Source of the DNA: Euryodendron excelsum
Lineage: Eukaryota; Streptophyta; Magnoliopsida; Ericales; Pentaphylacaceae
DNA length: 64,000 nucleotides
Assembly (NCBI GenBank): GCA_033060915.1
Contig: CM065378.1
Coordinates: 715,001-779,000, forward strand
Direction of reading: 5' to 3'
Each line of letters begins with the position of its first letter. Positions within the stretch are counted from its first letter, which is position 1. Under the pieces are notes generated by a model, which was not told the DNA's origin, searched no databases, and worked only from the letters and a program-made list of their open reading frames with translations. The position numbers were made by a program, and so were the translations under genes. Shown one piece after another: positions 38,801 through 51,700 of this stretch.

Positions 38801-41800
38801 CCTTTTTCTCTTTGATGATGTGTTGGGTATAGTAGATTAAGTGGATTATTTAAGGTGAGGGAACTCCAATCTGCAAATTGAAACATGGGATATTTTATTC
38901 TTTATATTTGTGGTGCTCGGATGGTTTATTCTTCTGTCTTTTGTATGTTTTTAAGGGAAATGAGTTCAAGGTAGGGTTTTATCTCTGTTGTCTGTTATGG
39001 GTGCATGTGGGTTATTGCCCCCAAAGCTCATTATCAAGGTCTAAAATGCTGGTCAGTTCAAGTTCACGTATCTGATTTGACTTGGGTTCAAACCCCATTC
39101 CTGATCCTCCAATAGAAAAACAGATATGCCATGGTAGGAAATCTCCCAAACCATTCCTATGGCCAAACACATATGCCGAAAGAAATCCCCCAACTACTCC
39201 TGATCCTCTTCCACAAGCTAACCCCATAGGAATTCTAATACTGAATTGACGTGCATCCACACTCTCCCAGCCCATATTTACTATGAATCACGGATTTCCA
39301 AAACTGCCCATCCTCTATCACAAATCTTCACAACAACTTATCCAATAGAGCTGGATTAGGAAGCCAAAGCTGTTGCAAGCTCAATTCACAAGTCTTAATA
39401 GAAGTAAACTTAAGCATGATTTCTCTACATGTGAGCTTTGGCTTAAAATCAATAAATCGTTATCATAGAGATGTCGTTGGAGAATTTCTCACTGATTACT
39501 CATGAGACAATAAACATAGGAATGTTTTTCTTACCTTAATCCAAGCTTTGGGTGCAATTTCATTGAGTTTTCCCTCTATGTCCTTCTTCTTCTGTTCTTC
39601 CCCTCTTTTTCATTCTTACTTTCTCACCCACCAAATAAATCTCAGCTGAGACAACTCAATAAGTCTCTCTTTATAATTGTATTCATACATGCATAGTGGA
39701 GAACATGGGCAAGACAATTGTCTTGCATGGGACATTTATCTAGTAAAGGAAAAGGATGGATGTCCCTCATAGCATGAGGTGGCACCCTCCCATGAAGTCT
39801 AAAGGTGAGTCATCCAACTCACTACCCATGTACGCCAACCAAAAATCATGTTTTAATACCAATTAGTTGATAAAATAGCCCTAAATATGATGGTCTTGAT
39901 AGTGGAATCAACACTTTTTGCATTGGTGTTGACTTCATTTGCGTTGGTGTTGACTCCATGGTGCTATGAATAAAGTTTATTAGCCTCTGAAGTTTAGTAT
40001 TGGTTCCATCTTACTTTGATGTCGACTCCAAGTGCCATAATCTCTTAACAAATCATGGATTACATTCATTCAAGGCATGAAGTGCAAAGATAACTTGTAT
40101 GCAGAATGCACTTTAACACCTAGGGTGTCACATCATAGACACTTACAATTTGGTATGTTTATTCTACGTAGAGAACTCTAGTAGTGTCTCTACTTGATGA
40201 GGAGGAGTTCTAGATTCAATTTTGGCGTTCTTGCGTATGTAGCAAATCATGGGTTACACAATTGTGTACAGGCTCGTAGAGCATCTACAAAGATCCAAAG
40301 TTTATTTAGTTCCACATAAGGTATTCTGTATACCCTTTCATTTTCTTACACTTTCTATATAAAATGACTTAACTAATATAGATATTAAATTACATGAAGT
40401 TAACAAAAAAGTTAATTAAAGTTACATCATAAAGTTATTAGTTATTTAAAGTTAATAAAGTTACATTAATTAAGTAAATTAATAAACTACATGTTTTATT
40501 ATAGAGCAAATTACCAAATAAACAATTAAGAAGTTAAAGAAAAAAAAGATTGAGGCCCTGCACAACCTTAGGTTCGCGGGCTAGGCTGGGCTTGGGCCAC
40601 AGGTATGTAAATTTAGCCTGGCTTGGAATTTGCAGGAGCCCAGTAGGGCCAAGCACAGCAGGCCCAATCGAACTAGGCAGGTATCACAAATATATATCCC
40701 TAGTGGTTGCTTGCAAGCTACTTGTGAGTAGCTTGTCATTGAGGTGGCTGCTTATTTTTAATTTCTTTGGAAATTGTCAAATTTTAGAAGAAACTTGGAA
40801 TAAGCATGAGTTGGAAAGTTAGAGTAACGATTTCTACAAGTTGCAAAGACATGATCACTTCCTTTATTAAATAAAATTTTTTGAACTCATAAGTACTTTT
40901 TAGTTACCATACAGGCCTGTATTGTTCAGAGGACCATTTGTTATCTTTGCTAACACGGCTCTTCATAATTGGGATTCCTCTAATATAAGGTGGACATGCT
41001 AGTTGTCAGGATTGACCTAATGAGGTGGCATTTTTCTACTGGGTAGGCACATATTATAATATCTACAAAGAATACTTTAGTTTTGTTTATATGTGAGTGA
41101 GGCACACCAAATTGGAACTGCCTATCTCTCAATGCGCACACGCACACACACACATACACGAGAAAAAGGATTGATTGAAATTTAAAAAAAGAAAAGAAAT
41201 GGAACTTAAGAAAGTTGACATAATGGATTAGTAGACCAGCCTCTTGCAAGTTAAGCTCCATGCTCTCTCTCTCTCTCTCTCTCGCGTTGGCCCAAAGACA
41301 ACCCAAGAGGGGGGGGTGAATTGGGTTTTTAAAAACTAATTGCAATTAAAACTAATTTAAAAACTAATCTAATCATTGTAACAGTAACTCAAGGTATAAT
41401 TAATGCAAAATAATCAAACGAGAAATGATATCAAAGCTTAAAGAGAGACACCAAGATTTACTGAGGTTCAACCACAACTTGTGGTCTATGTCCTCACTCC
41501 AAAATCTTCTTGAAATCTTCTTCCACTATGCAATATCCAATTACAGAGTAGAGACTAGTTGAAGTGTCTAGCTCACTCTCCTTGAAGCTTACACCCAAGC
41601 TTCAATGCTACAAGAATTTTGTCCAAGCTTTTTTAAACTTACAAGTATTTTTCTTTCACTAGAAAACACTTAAACTCTATCTCATAAGTGTAAAGAAGAT
41701 ATACAATTGAAGTACACACTCTCTATGAAGATTATATGAGAATTGAATAGCTCACTAAATGCCAACTCTTGAAGACAAATTTTTTTTTTAAAAATTGTCA

Positions 41801-42673
41801 GCTTTTGATGATCAAAGGGTTGAATAATCTTGTATCTTTTATCCATAAATGCATTTGGAGGCTTGTATATTAAGCCCTGAATTGATTTCGTCCATTAAAG
41901 GTTGTTGGACGCTCATTTAACGCGAGTTCAGTTAAATATAACGTTTAAAAATATAGCCGTTAGTTCTCAGGTGTCGACACTTGACTTCATGTGTCGACAC
42001 ATCAAGTCTGCATCCTCCAGTTCTTGTTGTCTGTCTCCATGTGTTTACACATCAAACTCATGTGTTGATACTTGATCATCCATTTTTTAAACATTTGCCT
42101 TTGTCTTCATGTGTTGACACATCAAATTCATGTGTCGATACATCACCCAGAAAATTTCTTCCATGCTTCCTTTGATCAAACTTAGCTTCAAAAGTATTTT
42201 AAGATCTTCAAGGAGTCTTCTCTTTAGGGTATGATGATATTTCAAAATCTTCAATCCATTGTGATAATTTAAGAATGTCTTCAATTCAAATTGGATTGAA
42301 TTCATTTTGGTTTGTTCAAAAATTTTTCTTGAATTTTTCATGGAGTCTTTGCAAGCATGATGAATTCTCCTTTTGAATACCTTCAATCTCTTCGAATTCA
42401 AATCAACTTTATTGAGTCTTTACAAGTTTAATGAAACTTTCTTTTAAGTACCTTCAATCTCTTCGAATTCACATCATTAGTTTGATATTTGAATAGGTGT
42501 CATTGCTCTCTTTTGGTGCATTGCTTAATCCTTGAATTGTTGTGCATCTATTTTGATGTTCATTAAATTTTAGGTGTAAAAAATATTTTCTCATTGATCT
42601 GCACACTAATTAATTTTATTAGTAAACTAACACAAGGTTTGGTTATCATCAAAATCAAGGCGTGGAGTCAACA

Positions 42674-42704
<31 letters not shown>

Positions 42705-45700
42705 TGCTTTGTTTGTTTATTGTTAACTTTTATCTTTGAAAGTGTGGTCATGTATTTGTTCGATCATTGATATAGAATGATTGTGTACATACAATGTTAT
42801 TTTTCTTTTTGATTTGATTGTCAGCGTACGCTATATGCAATCCTTAGACACTCTAACTACCCAAATTAGTACAGGCTATTGAATACTTTTCCGCCCTTTT
42901 TGCCTTGTGAAAAGAATTGTTCATTGAGGCATTCTATTGCAGATATAACTAACTTGTGAGAAGAAAGTTTACTATCTGAAATTCAACACAACTTTTGAGA
43001 ATCAAGCTTTAATGTTGATTAGATGGTGACTTGGTGAACTTCTTATTGTCATGAACAATTGTCAAGTGATCTGTTGTTTTCTTTGTTTTTAAAAAGCCAA
43101 ATTTCATCCTATATCCTTTTAGTTACAACCACACCATTATAAATATTGAGATAATACCAAATTAGAGAACGGAAGTTAAATTAAAATATGAGATGTGCAC
43201 TACAAGAGGATCTCTTATAAGAATTTTACTTTCCATTTTTGGATGGACTTTTTGTATATGTTAGTTTGAAAAGTCGAAGCTTGAATCATCACTTTCCCAT
43301 ATTACCTTTTTGTGAATTTATGTTCAGACCGTGCATTTTTGTAAAATAATTATTTTGAGATGCTTTCCTTAAACTTCATGCATGGTCAACTAAGACACAT
43401 GAAATGGGACGGAGCTGAGTATTGGCTTTATTAAATTCTTGATGATACTGAAAATATTAATACATCTCAATAATCAAGCCTGGGTAGCAACTTGCTATAA
43501 ACTCTTTATTTATTTATTTTTTTGTATTAAACCCTTGCACTTATTTTACTAAATGTCGATTGTGACTAGGTTATTTGAAGTTTTTGTATTTTTATGTGTC
43601 ACTGTACAAATTAGCACCTTCCAATTATGAGTCTAAGTATAATAGGTCATCAATTGATTGTGTAACGTGGTCATTCTGCAAATTAATTCTGATTTGTTTC
43701 CATATCTATGGTAAATATTAATCATAGAGAATTGCAATATCCCTCCGGGCACCATTCCCTAGACTTTTCTTGTAGTGGCATTTCTGTTACTAAGAGCCTA
43801 ACTAGTTTTATTTTATGTCCAGTGTAAAGATTCAGGACGTACAACCTTTTTGTGATCATCTTGTTGTATTTGAGCGTGAAAATGGTCTTCCCAAAGTAAC
43901 TATATATGGCCTTCCACCTATTGGAGAACCACTTGAAAGGCTTGAAGGTGGCCGGACTGTCGACTTTATTGATCCTGTATACTCAGTGGATCCATCAGAA
44001 TCACAATTTTCTTCCAGCATTTTACGTATTTCTTATAGCTCATTGAGGACACCGCACTCTGTTTACGATCATGACATGAACGCAGGGATTTCAGTGCTGA
44101 AGAAGATTGAAACAGTAAGTCAAATGAGAAATTACTATCAAACCTTTAGCAGTTTAAATTGGATGTCGTATTATGTTTTTCTTAGCCTCATCAATGACCA
44201 TGCTCAGTGCACCTTGTTAATTGATTAACTTTTTCAGAGTCCTTTAGTTATTTATTGGTGAGTTTTCTGTTTGGTGGTTTCTCAATATTTTAGGAAGATT
44301 AATTTTCTTTCTGATTTCTTCTTCTTTGTTAAAGATTCTGCAGTGGCATGCCTGTGCCCTTAATTTTACATTCATCCAGTAGCCAGATAGACTAAGGCAT
44401 TAATAACCTTTTTGTGACTTAAATACTGTTTTAAGCTGTGTATAAAAATTATGAATATTTACGTGTAATAGTTTATTCTGTTTGACTCAGGTGTTGGGAG
44501 GTTTTGATGCCTCGAACTATATAACTGAAAGGCTATGGGCTACTGCTCCAGATGGTACTAATATTCCTGTATCAATTGTTTATCAAAAAAATCTTGTGAA
44601 GCTTGATGGGTCTGATCCATTACTACTTTATGGTTATGGTTCGTATGAGGTAATACCTGATTCAATCTTCAAATTACTTTCACATATTCAGCAATATATC
44701 TTTTCTGTCATTTGATTGGGAACATTTCTTTGAAAGGGGAAATTATGGTTGTCTGACACATGTTTTTCAAAAAACAAAATTGAGGTTTCTTCTCCAGCAT
44801 GGTCTGGTTATAAATTATGGGGCTTCATAAGGTGTTGAAGCTCTGCTCCATCTTATTAATCGTCTAACGGCTGTTCCTAAATATGAAATATAATATTTGT
44901 TAACTAAATTTTCCCCACTTTCTGACCTTTACCATCATTATTGTCTTCCAAGGAAATATTGCACAAAATTTTGAACATATTACTTTCTTTGCTATTGTTA
45001 ATTCAGACAATGAATCTTGGTTTATGAAACTTTGTCATTAAGTATGAAATTAATTACTGCTGTCCAGTAATTATTTTCTAACCGTGTGAGCTATCTATAA
45101 TTAAATGGATTTTTTTTAGTATTGACTGCATAAACAAATGGTGAGGCAGGGTTTCCATGATTTTTTGCATAAGTAATGTAATTCTGCTTCTTGTCGTGCT
45201 TGTATTCAAGATTTTCAATTTAACTTGGTGCATGCTGCAACTGACTTGTTGTCAACAGTATTGTCTAGATCCCAGTTTCAAGGCATCGAGATTGTCCCTG
45301 TTGGACCGGGGTTTTATTTATGCAATTGCTCATGTTCGTGGGGGTGGTGAAATGGGGAGGCAGTGGTATGAAAATGGGAAATTGTTAAAGAAGAAAAATA
45401 CTTTCACAGATTTTATTGCTTGTGCAGAATATCTGATTGAGAAGAAGTACTGCACAAAAGAAAAACTGTGTATTGATGGAAGAAGTGCAGGGGGATTGCT
45501 TATTGGTGCTGTTCTTAACATGCGGCCTGATTTATTCAAGGCTGCTGTTGCTGGAGTACCTTTTGTGGATGTTTTGACAACAATGCTTGATCCAACTATT
45601 CCTCTTACGACATCGGAGTGGGAGGTCAGCTCTTTCCATTTTCAGATTGTTGACTCTTAAACCTTACTGTCCTTTGAAACAGTTGAGACTCCCAGCAGCA

Positions 45701-48700
45701 GTACATTTGCTGGAAATTTGGTCTTCAATATAAGAGATTTTTCCTGGGGATTGATGATAATGTGATAATAATTTTTATCTTTCATCACTTGAATTCTGTT
45801 ATCTAGAAGGAATTAATCTGACACCAGATCCTCATGAACTCATATTATTACCTTTTGGTCTTGGGACCACTTTGGCGGGGTCATCAGACTGTAGATGTCT
45901 AAATGCTCACATCCACAACAGATCAATTATGAGTCTATAGCCATGCTAGTATGGCTATTAATGAATAAGAATATACTGTGATCAGATGTAAGGCTGATTG
46001 GATAAATGATCCTTGCACTCAAGCATGAGTTTACACTCCCACGTGAACACATGATTTGTCTATGTGGCTATTTTCTATTAAACACAGTGAATTGTCTATA
46101 GATGTGTATTTTTGTGACTATTATGTATTATGTTAAAGTGATTGGTTCGATGATCTCAAAGTTGCAGAATGCTTTTGTGGGGGGTGCTCAGATTTTGGAT
46201 GCAGTGTTGGTTGCTATGAGCATGTGGACTCTCGTTTGCAGAGGATCATCCCTGGCCAATGATCATGTTAGCTGGGGCTTTTTGATGCACATGATTTATA
46301 CGATAGGCTTTGGGAAGAGATGGATTTGGAGCTGCATTTCCTGCGTCAGATTCTGTGTTAGTTTATGGAGTTTGAAAGAGATTTGTTCATAGATCAAGGG
46401 GTTTGAGGCAGGGTGATGCGCATTCTCCATTTCTTTTTATCATGGTTATGGAGGCTTTGAGCATGATGATTAGGAAAGCAATAGGTGGAGGGATGGATGC
46501 AAGGCTTTCAGGTGGGTGATAGGGAAGGGAGCCTAGTCTTACTCTCTCATCTCCTTTTTGCAGACAACACTATTCCTTTGTGGAGCATCAGAATGGGAAT
46601 TGAGGTACTTGAGATGTGTTTTAATATGCTTTCAGGCAGTGTCAAGGCTGAGCATTAACTTGGCCAAGAGTAAAATCATCCCAGTGGGGGAAGCTAGGAA
46701 CGTTAAGGCTTTGGCTGCTTTTTTTAGGTTGTTGGGCAGGTTCCTTACCTACCTCTTATTTGGGTTTGCCACTTGGTTCTTCCTTTAAAGCAAAAACAGT
46801 TAGGGATGGGTTGGCAGATATGTTCAAGAAGATATTGGCTTCTTGGAAGAGGCAATACTTGTCAAAAGTTTGATGCCTACTGACAGAGGGGATAAGGAAA
46901 GCTTGGTATGTTCAATAAAGCTTTATTAGGTAAGTGGTAATGGAAGTTTGGTGGAGAGGGACAGTTTGTGGAGGAAGGTGGTGGCTGGAAAATGTGGTTG
47001 TGAATGGGGAGGTTGGACTATGGGTACTATCAGATCTCCTTATGGTGTAGGTTTGTGGAGGGGGATTATGAGAGTTTGGAAGGACTTCTTCCAGCTTATG
47101 TCCATCAGGGTGGGGGATGGTAGCAAGGTGAGGTTTTGGCTTGACAGTTGGTGTGGGCATAGGCCACTAAGGGAAGCATTTCCGGACCTTTTCTAGCTGG
47201 CCAGAGATAAGGAAGTGAAGGTGGCGGATTGCTTTTCTTCCTCTTCTAGAGAGGTCATTTGGGCTCCACAATTCAGAAGAAACTTAAAGATGGGTTGCTT
47301 TGTCGTGGAAAGGAATTAGAAAACTAAGGCTCCCCTTAAGGTGGTCTTCTTTGTATGGACAACTACTCTTGAAACGATTCTTAATTCTGATAAGTTAAGT
47401 AAGAAGGAGACAGTTGGTGATGGATTGGTGTTATATGTGTAAGAATAGTGGAGTCATTGAGTCATCTTTTCTCCACTGTTCAGTGGCCAGAGAGTTTTGG
47501 AGCCTTCTTTTTTTATTCTTTCAAGTGGAATGGGCAATCCCAGCTTTAATTGTTCAACACTTAGATTGTTGGAGTCATAATTTCCTCAGAGAGAGAGAGA
47601 GAGAGAGAGAGATGCTTGGAAGGTGACTCCGCATTTTGTTTTGTGGTCCATTGGGCAGGAAAGAAACCATAGAGCTTTTGAAGGTGTTGAGAGTTTCGGT
47701 TCATTGCTTAAAGGATCTCATTTCCCTCTTTTCGTGGTTGAGAAAAGATGTTCCTTTAGTTTTATTTCTTTTGTCGATTTTTTGGATGAGTTGTACATGC
47801 CTGTACCTATTGACTATATTTTGGTTGGCTAGGTGTACTGGGTTTGCCCCATTTTATGACGTCGTCTAATATACTTCCTTGTTACTTATATAAAATAGAT
47901 ATACACAAATAGGTATGCTCGTTTTTGCTGTTGGGGTGTGGGGTGGTGGTGGTGAACAGGTAAGCTGGAAAATTTTATTACCAGAAAGAGAAGATGAACC
48001 TTGATATGTGCCTGTAGGCAAACAAGGACACAGTCTTCTCACAACCCGAGAGGATGGGCGACCTAACCTACTAGAAAAAGCCTCTTGCAGCCCAAGAAGA
48101 TGGGTACCAAGTACTAGAAACAACTATAACTGAACTCCTACATGCTTTAGAGGATTCGACCAAGCTTACATAAAATAGGAGAACACTGAGTCATTTGGAG
48201 GCCACATCAACATGTTATTTTTTATATATAGCACAAATATTGGTGGGCTTGAGATAAGACTTCTTAGGGTAAATTGAAGGAGGTTTCTTCATACAAAGGA
48301 ATAATTTACTTCTTCTTGTGCCAAAAGCAGCTGATGGAAGGGCTTATGAAGGCGAACTCTTGCATAAGTCCCTAAACAGGTGTTGGATACAATTGGACGC
48401 TAGTGTCCATATTGGGTGATAAAGAAAAATGCTTGCATATGAAAGATTGGACTTATATATGCGTGTATGAATGGGTGCAGTATGTTGAAATTTTAGAAAT
48501 GTTTAAGTTTAATTAGATCAAATAAATATCCATTCTAATGGATAAAGGGGCCCAGTTTCAGGAAATAAGTCATAGGTCCATCAGATATCAGATAATCAGA
48601 ACAAAATATCATCAGTTTTTCCATCTTAGATAAGAGAGATGTCAATGTCTGATCTTTTCACAGATCCCTCTGCTGGCAGTCCTGTCACATACATGGCACA

Positions 48701-51700
48701 TCACTAGTATGGTGGACCCATTCCTTAATTGGTTCAACTTGATCTCACAGGCCAAAAGATGTCAGGTTTAGCATAGTAATGTCACATTTTATAGATTTAG
48801 AAGAAAAATTAGGCAAGTAGTTGGCTGATGTTATCTAGGGGTTTGATCGGATGGTTAAAGCAGAGCCGAACACAACTGAAAGGCATCTTTAAGCAAAAGA
48901 TCTTTAAATATGAATCCTGGCCAGACCCAAGATTGGGTTGTACTTGGTGAGGCCTCAGGCAACCGCAACATTCTAAATTTACACATCTAAATTTCAAAGT
49001 TTATAGAAGTTGTATGTTACATTTTCTTCTAACTTTAGGACGAACATAAGAGGGCATATCTCATCAATTTTGAAAACTTCATATTTCACATAATTATCAA
49101 TGCTGATACCGAAGTTTTTTTTATTATTCTTGTTGGTTCTTTCTTCTTTTGCTGTATTTTCAAGGTTTAAGGTATTTTTTTGTGCTATTAAGGCATTAAA
49201 AGTGTATAGTATCTAACTTGTGCAATGAAAAGAAATATTTGTTCCAACTGGTTCAACGGCGATTTTGGGTTTGAACACCTCCCACCTGAAGACTCAGGTT
49301 AGGGTTGGGCAGCCTCTCCAACTGTTTGGGTTGGTTGTGTCTCAGGTGGGATGTTCAACCTAAGTGAAAGTGCCAAAGTTGCAGTCCTAGTGTCATCTTT
49401 GAATTTGAGTTAAAATATCTCATACAAAGAGATTGGTCCTAATGCTTTTTCATTTGAAGTTAGAGTTTGTTGTGTTGATGAACTCCAAGTAAGACAGGTT
49501 CAATCTATAACTGATTCCTTTTGTTTCTGCAGGAATGGGGCGATCCTCGTAGAGAAGAGTTTTACTTCTACATGAAGTCATATTCCCCTGTTGATAATGT
49601 GAGCACCAAATGACTCCATTGTTATTTTTATTTTAGTTATTTATTTTGTTTTTTCTTTTTCCCATCCTGACCAACCAGCAGGCCTAAAGTGACCAATACT
49701 TTGCATCATTTGAACTAGGACATTGTAGTTAGTCACGTAAAATATTAATGACTTGCAACCTGAACTGTTGCCTTATTTTGCACAGGTTACGGCACAAAAT
49801 TATCCAGCCATTCTTGTGACAGCTGGTCTAAATGGTAAGTTAAAAGTTCAAAAACTTTAGTTGTTCTTTCAGTTTCTTTGTTTTTAGTACAGCTGGTTCT
49901 TTTCAATATAGTGCCTAGGTGGGCAGATTGTGAAGAAGTTCTCTGGTTGTCCTTACTATTCTTGTGATGCTGCTTCGGAATTTCATACTTCTTTCAGATC
50001 CTCCCTGTCTCCTGATCGAGCTTGTGTAGGTAGATGTTGCCTGGTAGGGCCGATAGTAGTACACTGTGTGGAACAGAGTAAGGGCCCTTCTCACCTCCCT
50101 ACGAGTTGTCCGGCAGAAGAGACTTTCTGAATGGAGTAAAAGAACATGGGATCTTCAATCTCTTCCTTAAAGATTGAGATGAGTAGGTGTCGGCCGATGG
50201 TGTGAAAAGACTTCCTGATGTTGAATTCCAAAAACCAGTGAGAGGTTCCCCTCTCTTCTTTGATCTGTCTTAGGGCCAAGTGGCAGCCTCGACCTGAGCA
50301 GAAATGCGATGTGTCTGGTTCCCACCAGAATGCCTCCTTGGTCGAAGGGCCCCTTTACTAGTAAGGGCGCAGGAAGCAAAAAAACTTGCGCGAAGGACGT
50401 TTTCTTCTCTGCCCTCTCCTCTCCAAAGGCCAAGGGAGAGACTGCACCCCTTTCCTTCGGTAGCTCTTTTGGTTTCCCAAGGATAGCGGTAGCTGGGGCA
50501 AAGCCCGCTTTCTTCGATTATAGTTCATCTAATGATGATACAAGGAAGGCTTAGAGTAGGTGATAGAAAAGAAAGAATGGAACATAATGATAAATAAAGG
50601 AATTCTTGATTGGATTAGGAATCCAATTTTGGGTTCGGTATGGATAAAAGATCTTCCTATGGGATCCCAGCTAGAATCTGCTATTAATAAATTTTGACCT
50701 GAACAATAACAGTTTATTGAAAACTGGTGCTCAGATCTTGGATCTCCTTTGTTAAGTGGTTAGTAATAGTGTTGTCATTGGCAAATGTCAAGGCTCCTAG
50801 TTATTTTTAGAGTGCTAGGTATTGTGACGATCTATTGACTAGGTAGTGAACTTTTATCAGTGGCCTTTTCAATCTGTCACATTCCTAGCTGAATTATTGA
50901 GGGGTCGATATCATATTCTCTTTGGGATTTGTATATCATGCTGCTTCCGTCATCTTTTCTTTCAGCATGTACATTTTTATTTTTCTGATAGGACTTTAAT
51001 AAGGACTATGTCTTGGAGTTGGCATTTGGATATTGTATGCTCCAACCATATGTATAATTTGGGTTCATCAAACAACACTGCATTTTAGGAATTGATCAGA
51101 TAAAAGCCAGTCTAAGGTGTCATCATCATTCAATTTTCCATTTTTTATTCTTTAAAATGACATGCGGCTACACATCTATGATAGGACGTATTCAGTTTGT
51201 GGGAATGGGAACTGGATTGAGAATCCTAGTCCTGTTCCACCTGATTACCCATGTTTTGGGCACACTATTATTAATGGGAGGAATGGGATAACCCCTGAAG
51301 AGTGGGTATTTCATTCCTGCTGTAGATGCTGGCAATCCCCTACGCATTCTACATTGGAATCAATACATCAGTACATCTAATAGCCATTTTTTTACCCTTT
51401 CAATATTTGATAAATCCAATTAAACAGGAAGAAACACTGTATAAGAAATATAAAAGCACATAAATGTTATATTATTATTTACAAAAGGATAATCTTATTA
51501 AAGATAACTCCTATGGGATTATTTACATTTTCAGCGGAATAATATTCTTACCTTACTCATTGGAAAATAAATTATGTCAATTCAAATGGTAAAATGTTAT
51601 CCAAGAAACAATAGGAGTAATTAGTAAAGAAAACTTAATGAGAACTTGACAGTGTCCCTTATTCATCCAACAAAATAATGAAATCTTGGTTCGAACTTCC

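Larger units (their letters stand above)
38291..43822 (+). other. Intron 4 (5.5 kb) of the peptidase gene
   Basis: A phase 2 intron. It contains a tandem duplication (38369-38826) and a 1.39-kb repeat inserted in a (CT)n tract (41286-42673). The remainder (38830-41265 and 42700-43822) holds no recognised gene. A GGGCTTGGGCC-rich patch at 40550-40690 looks like a MITE fragment. Confidence 0.9.
45625..49532 (+). other. Intron 7 (3.9 kb) of the peptidase gene
   Basis: A phase 0 intron with donor gtcagc. It holds a sense LINE remnant (46136-47880) and a possible SINE (48838-48985). The remaining flanks show no gene. Confidence 0.9.

Noticed and set aside
38448..38886. Two similar minus-strand open frames (LRPVIEPCP motif)
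   Set aside because: They arise from the 232-bp tandem duplication of an intron segment, not from two genes.
39060..39110. GGGTTCAAACCCC resembling a pol III B box, possible tRNA or SINE
   Set aside because: No A box at the right distance, no cloverleaf and no A-tail were found.
44641..44715. Continuation of exon 6 frame beyond 44649
   Set aside because: Homology stops exactly at GSYE, a gtaata donor follows, and the next conserved block begins at 45259.
50167..50433. Open frames overlapping the matR copy in other frames (both strands, 50167-50554)
   Set aside because: They are shadows of the mitochondrial fragment or lie in adjacent organelle-like DNA without a recognised product.
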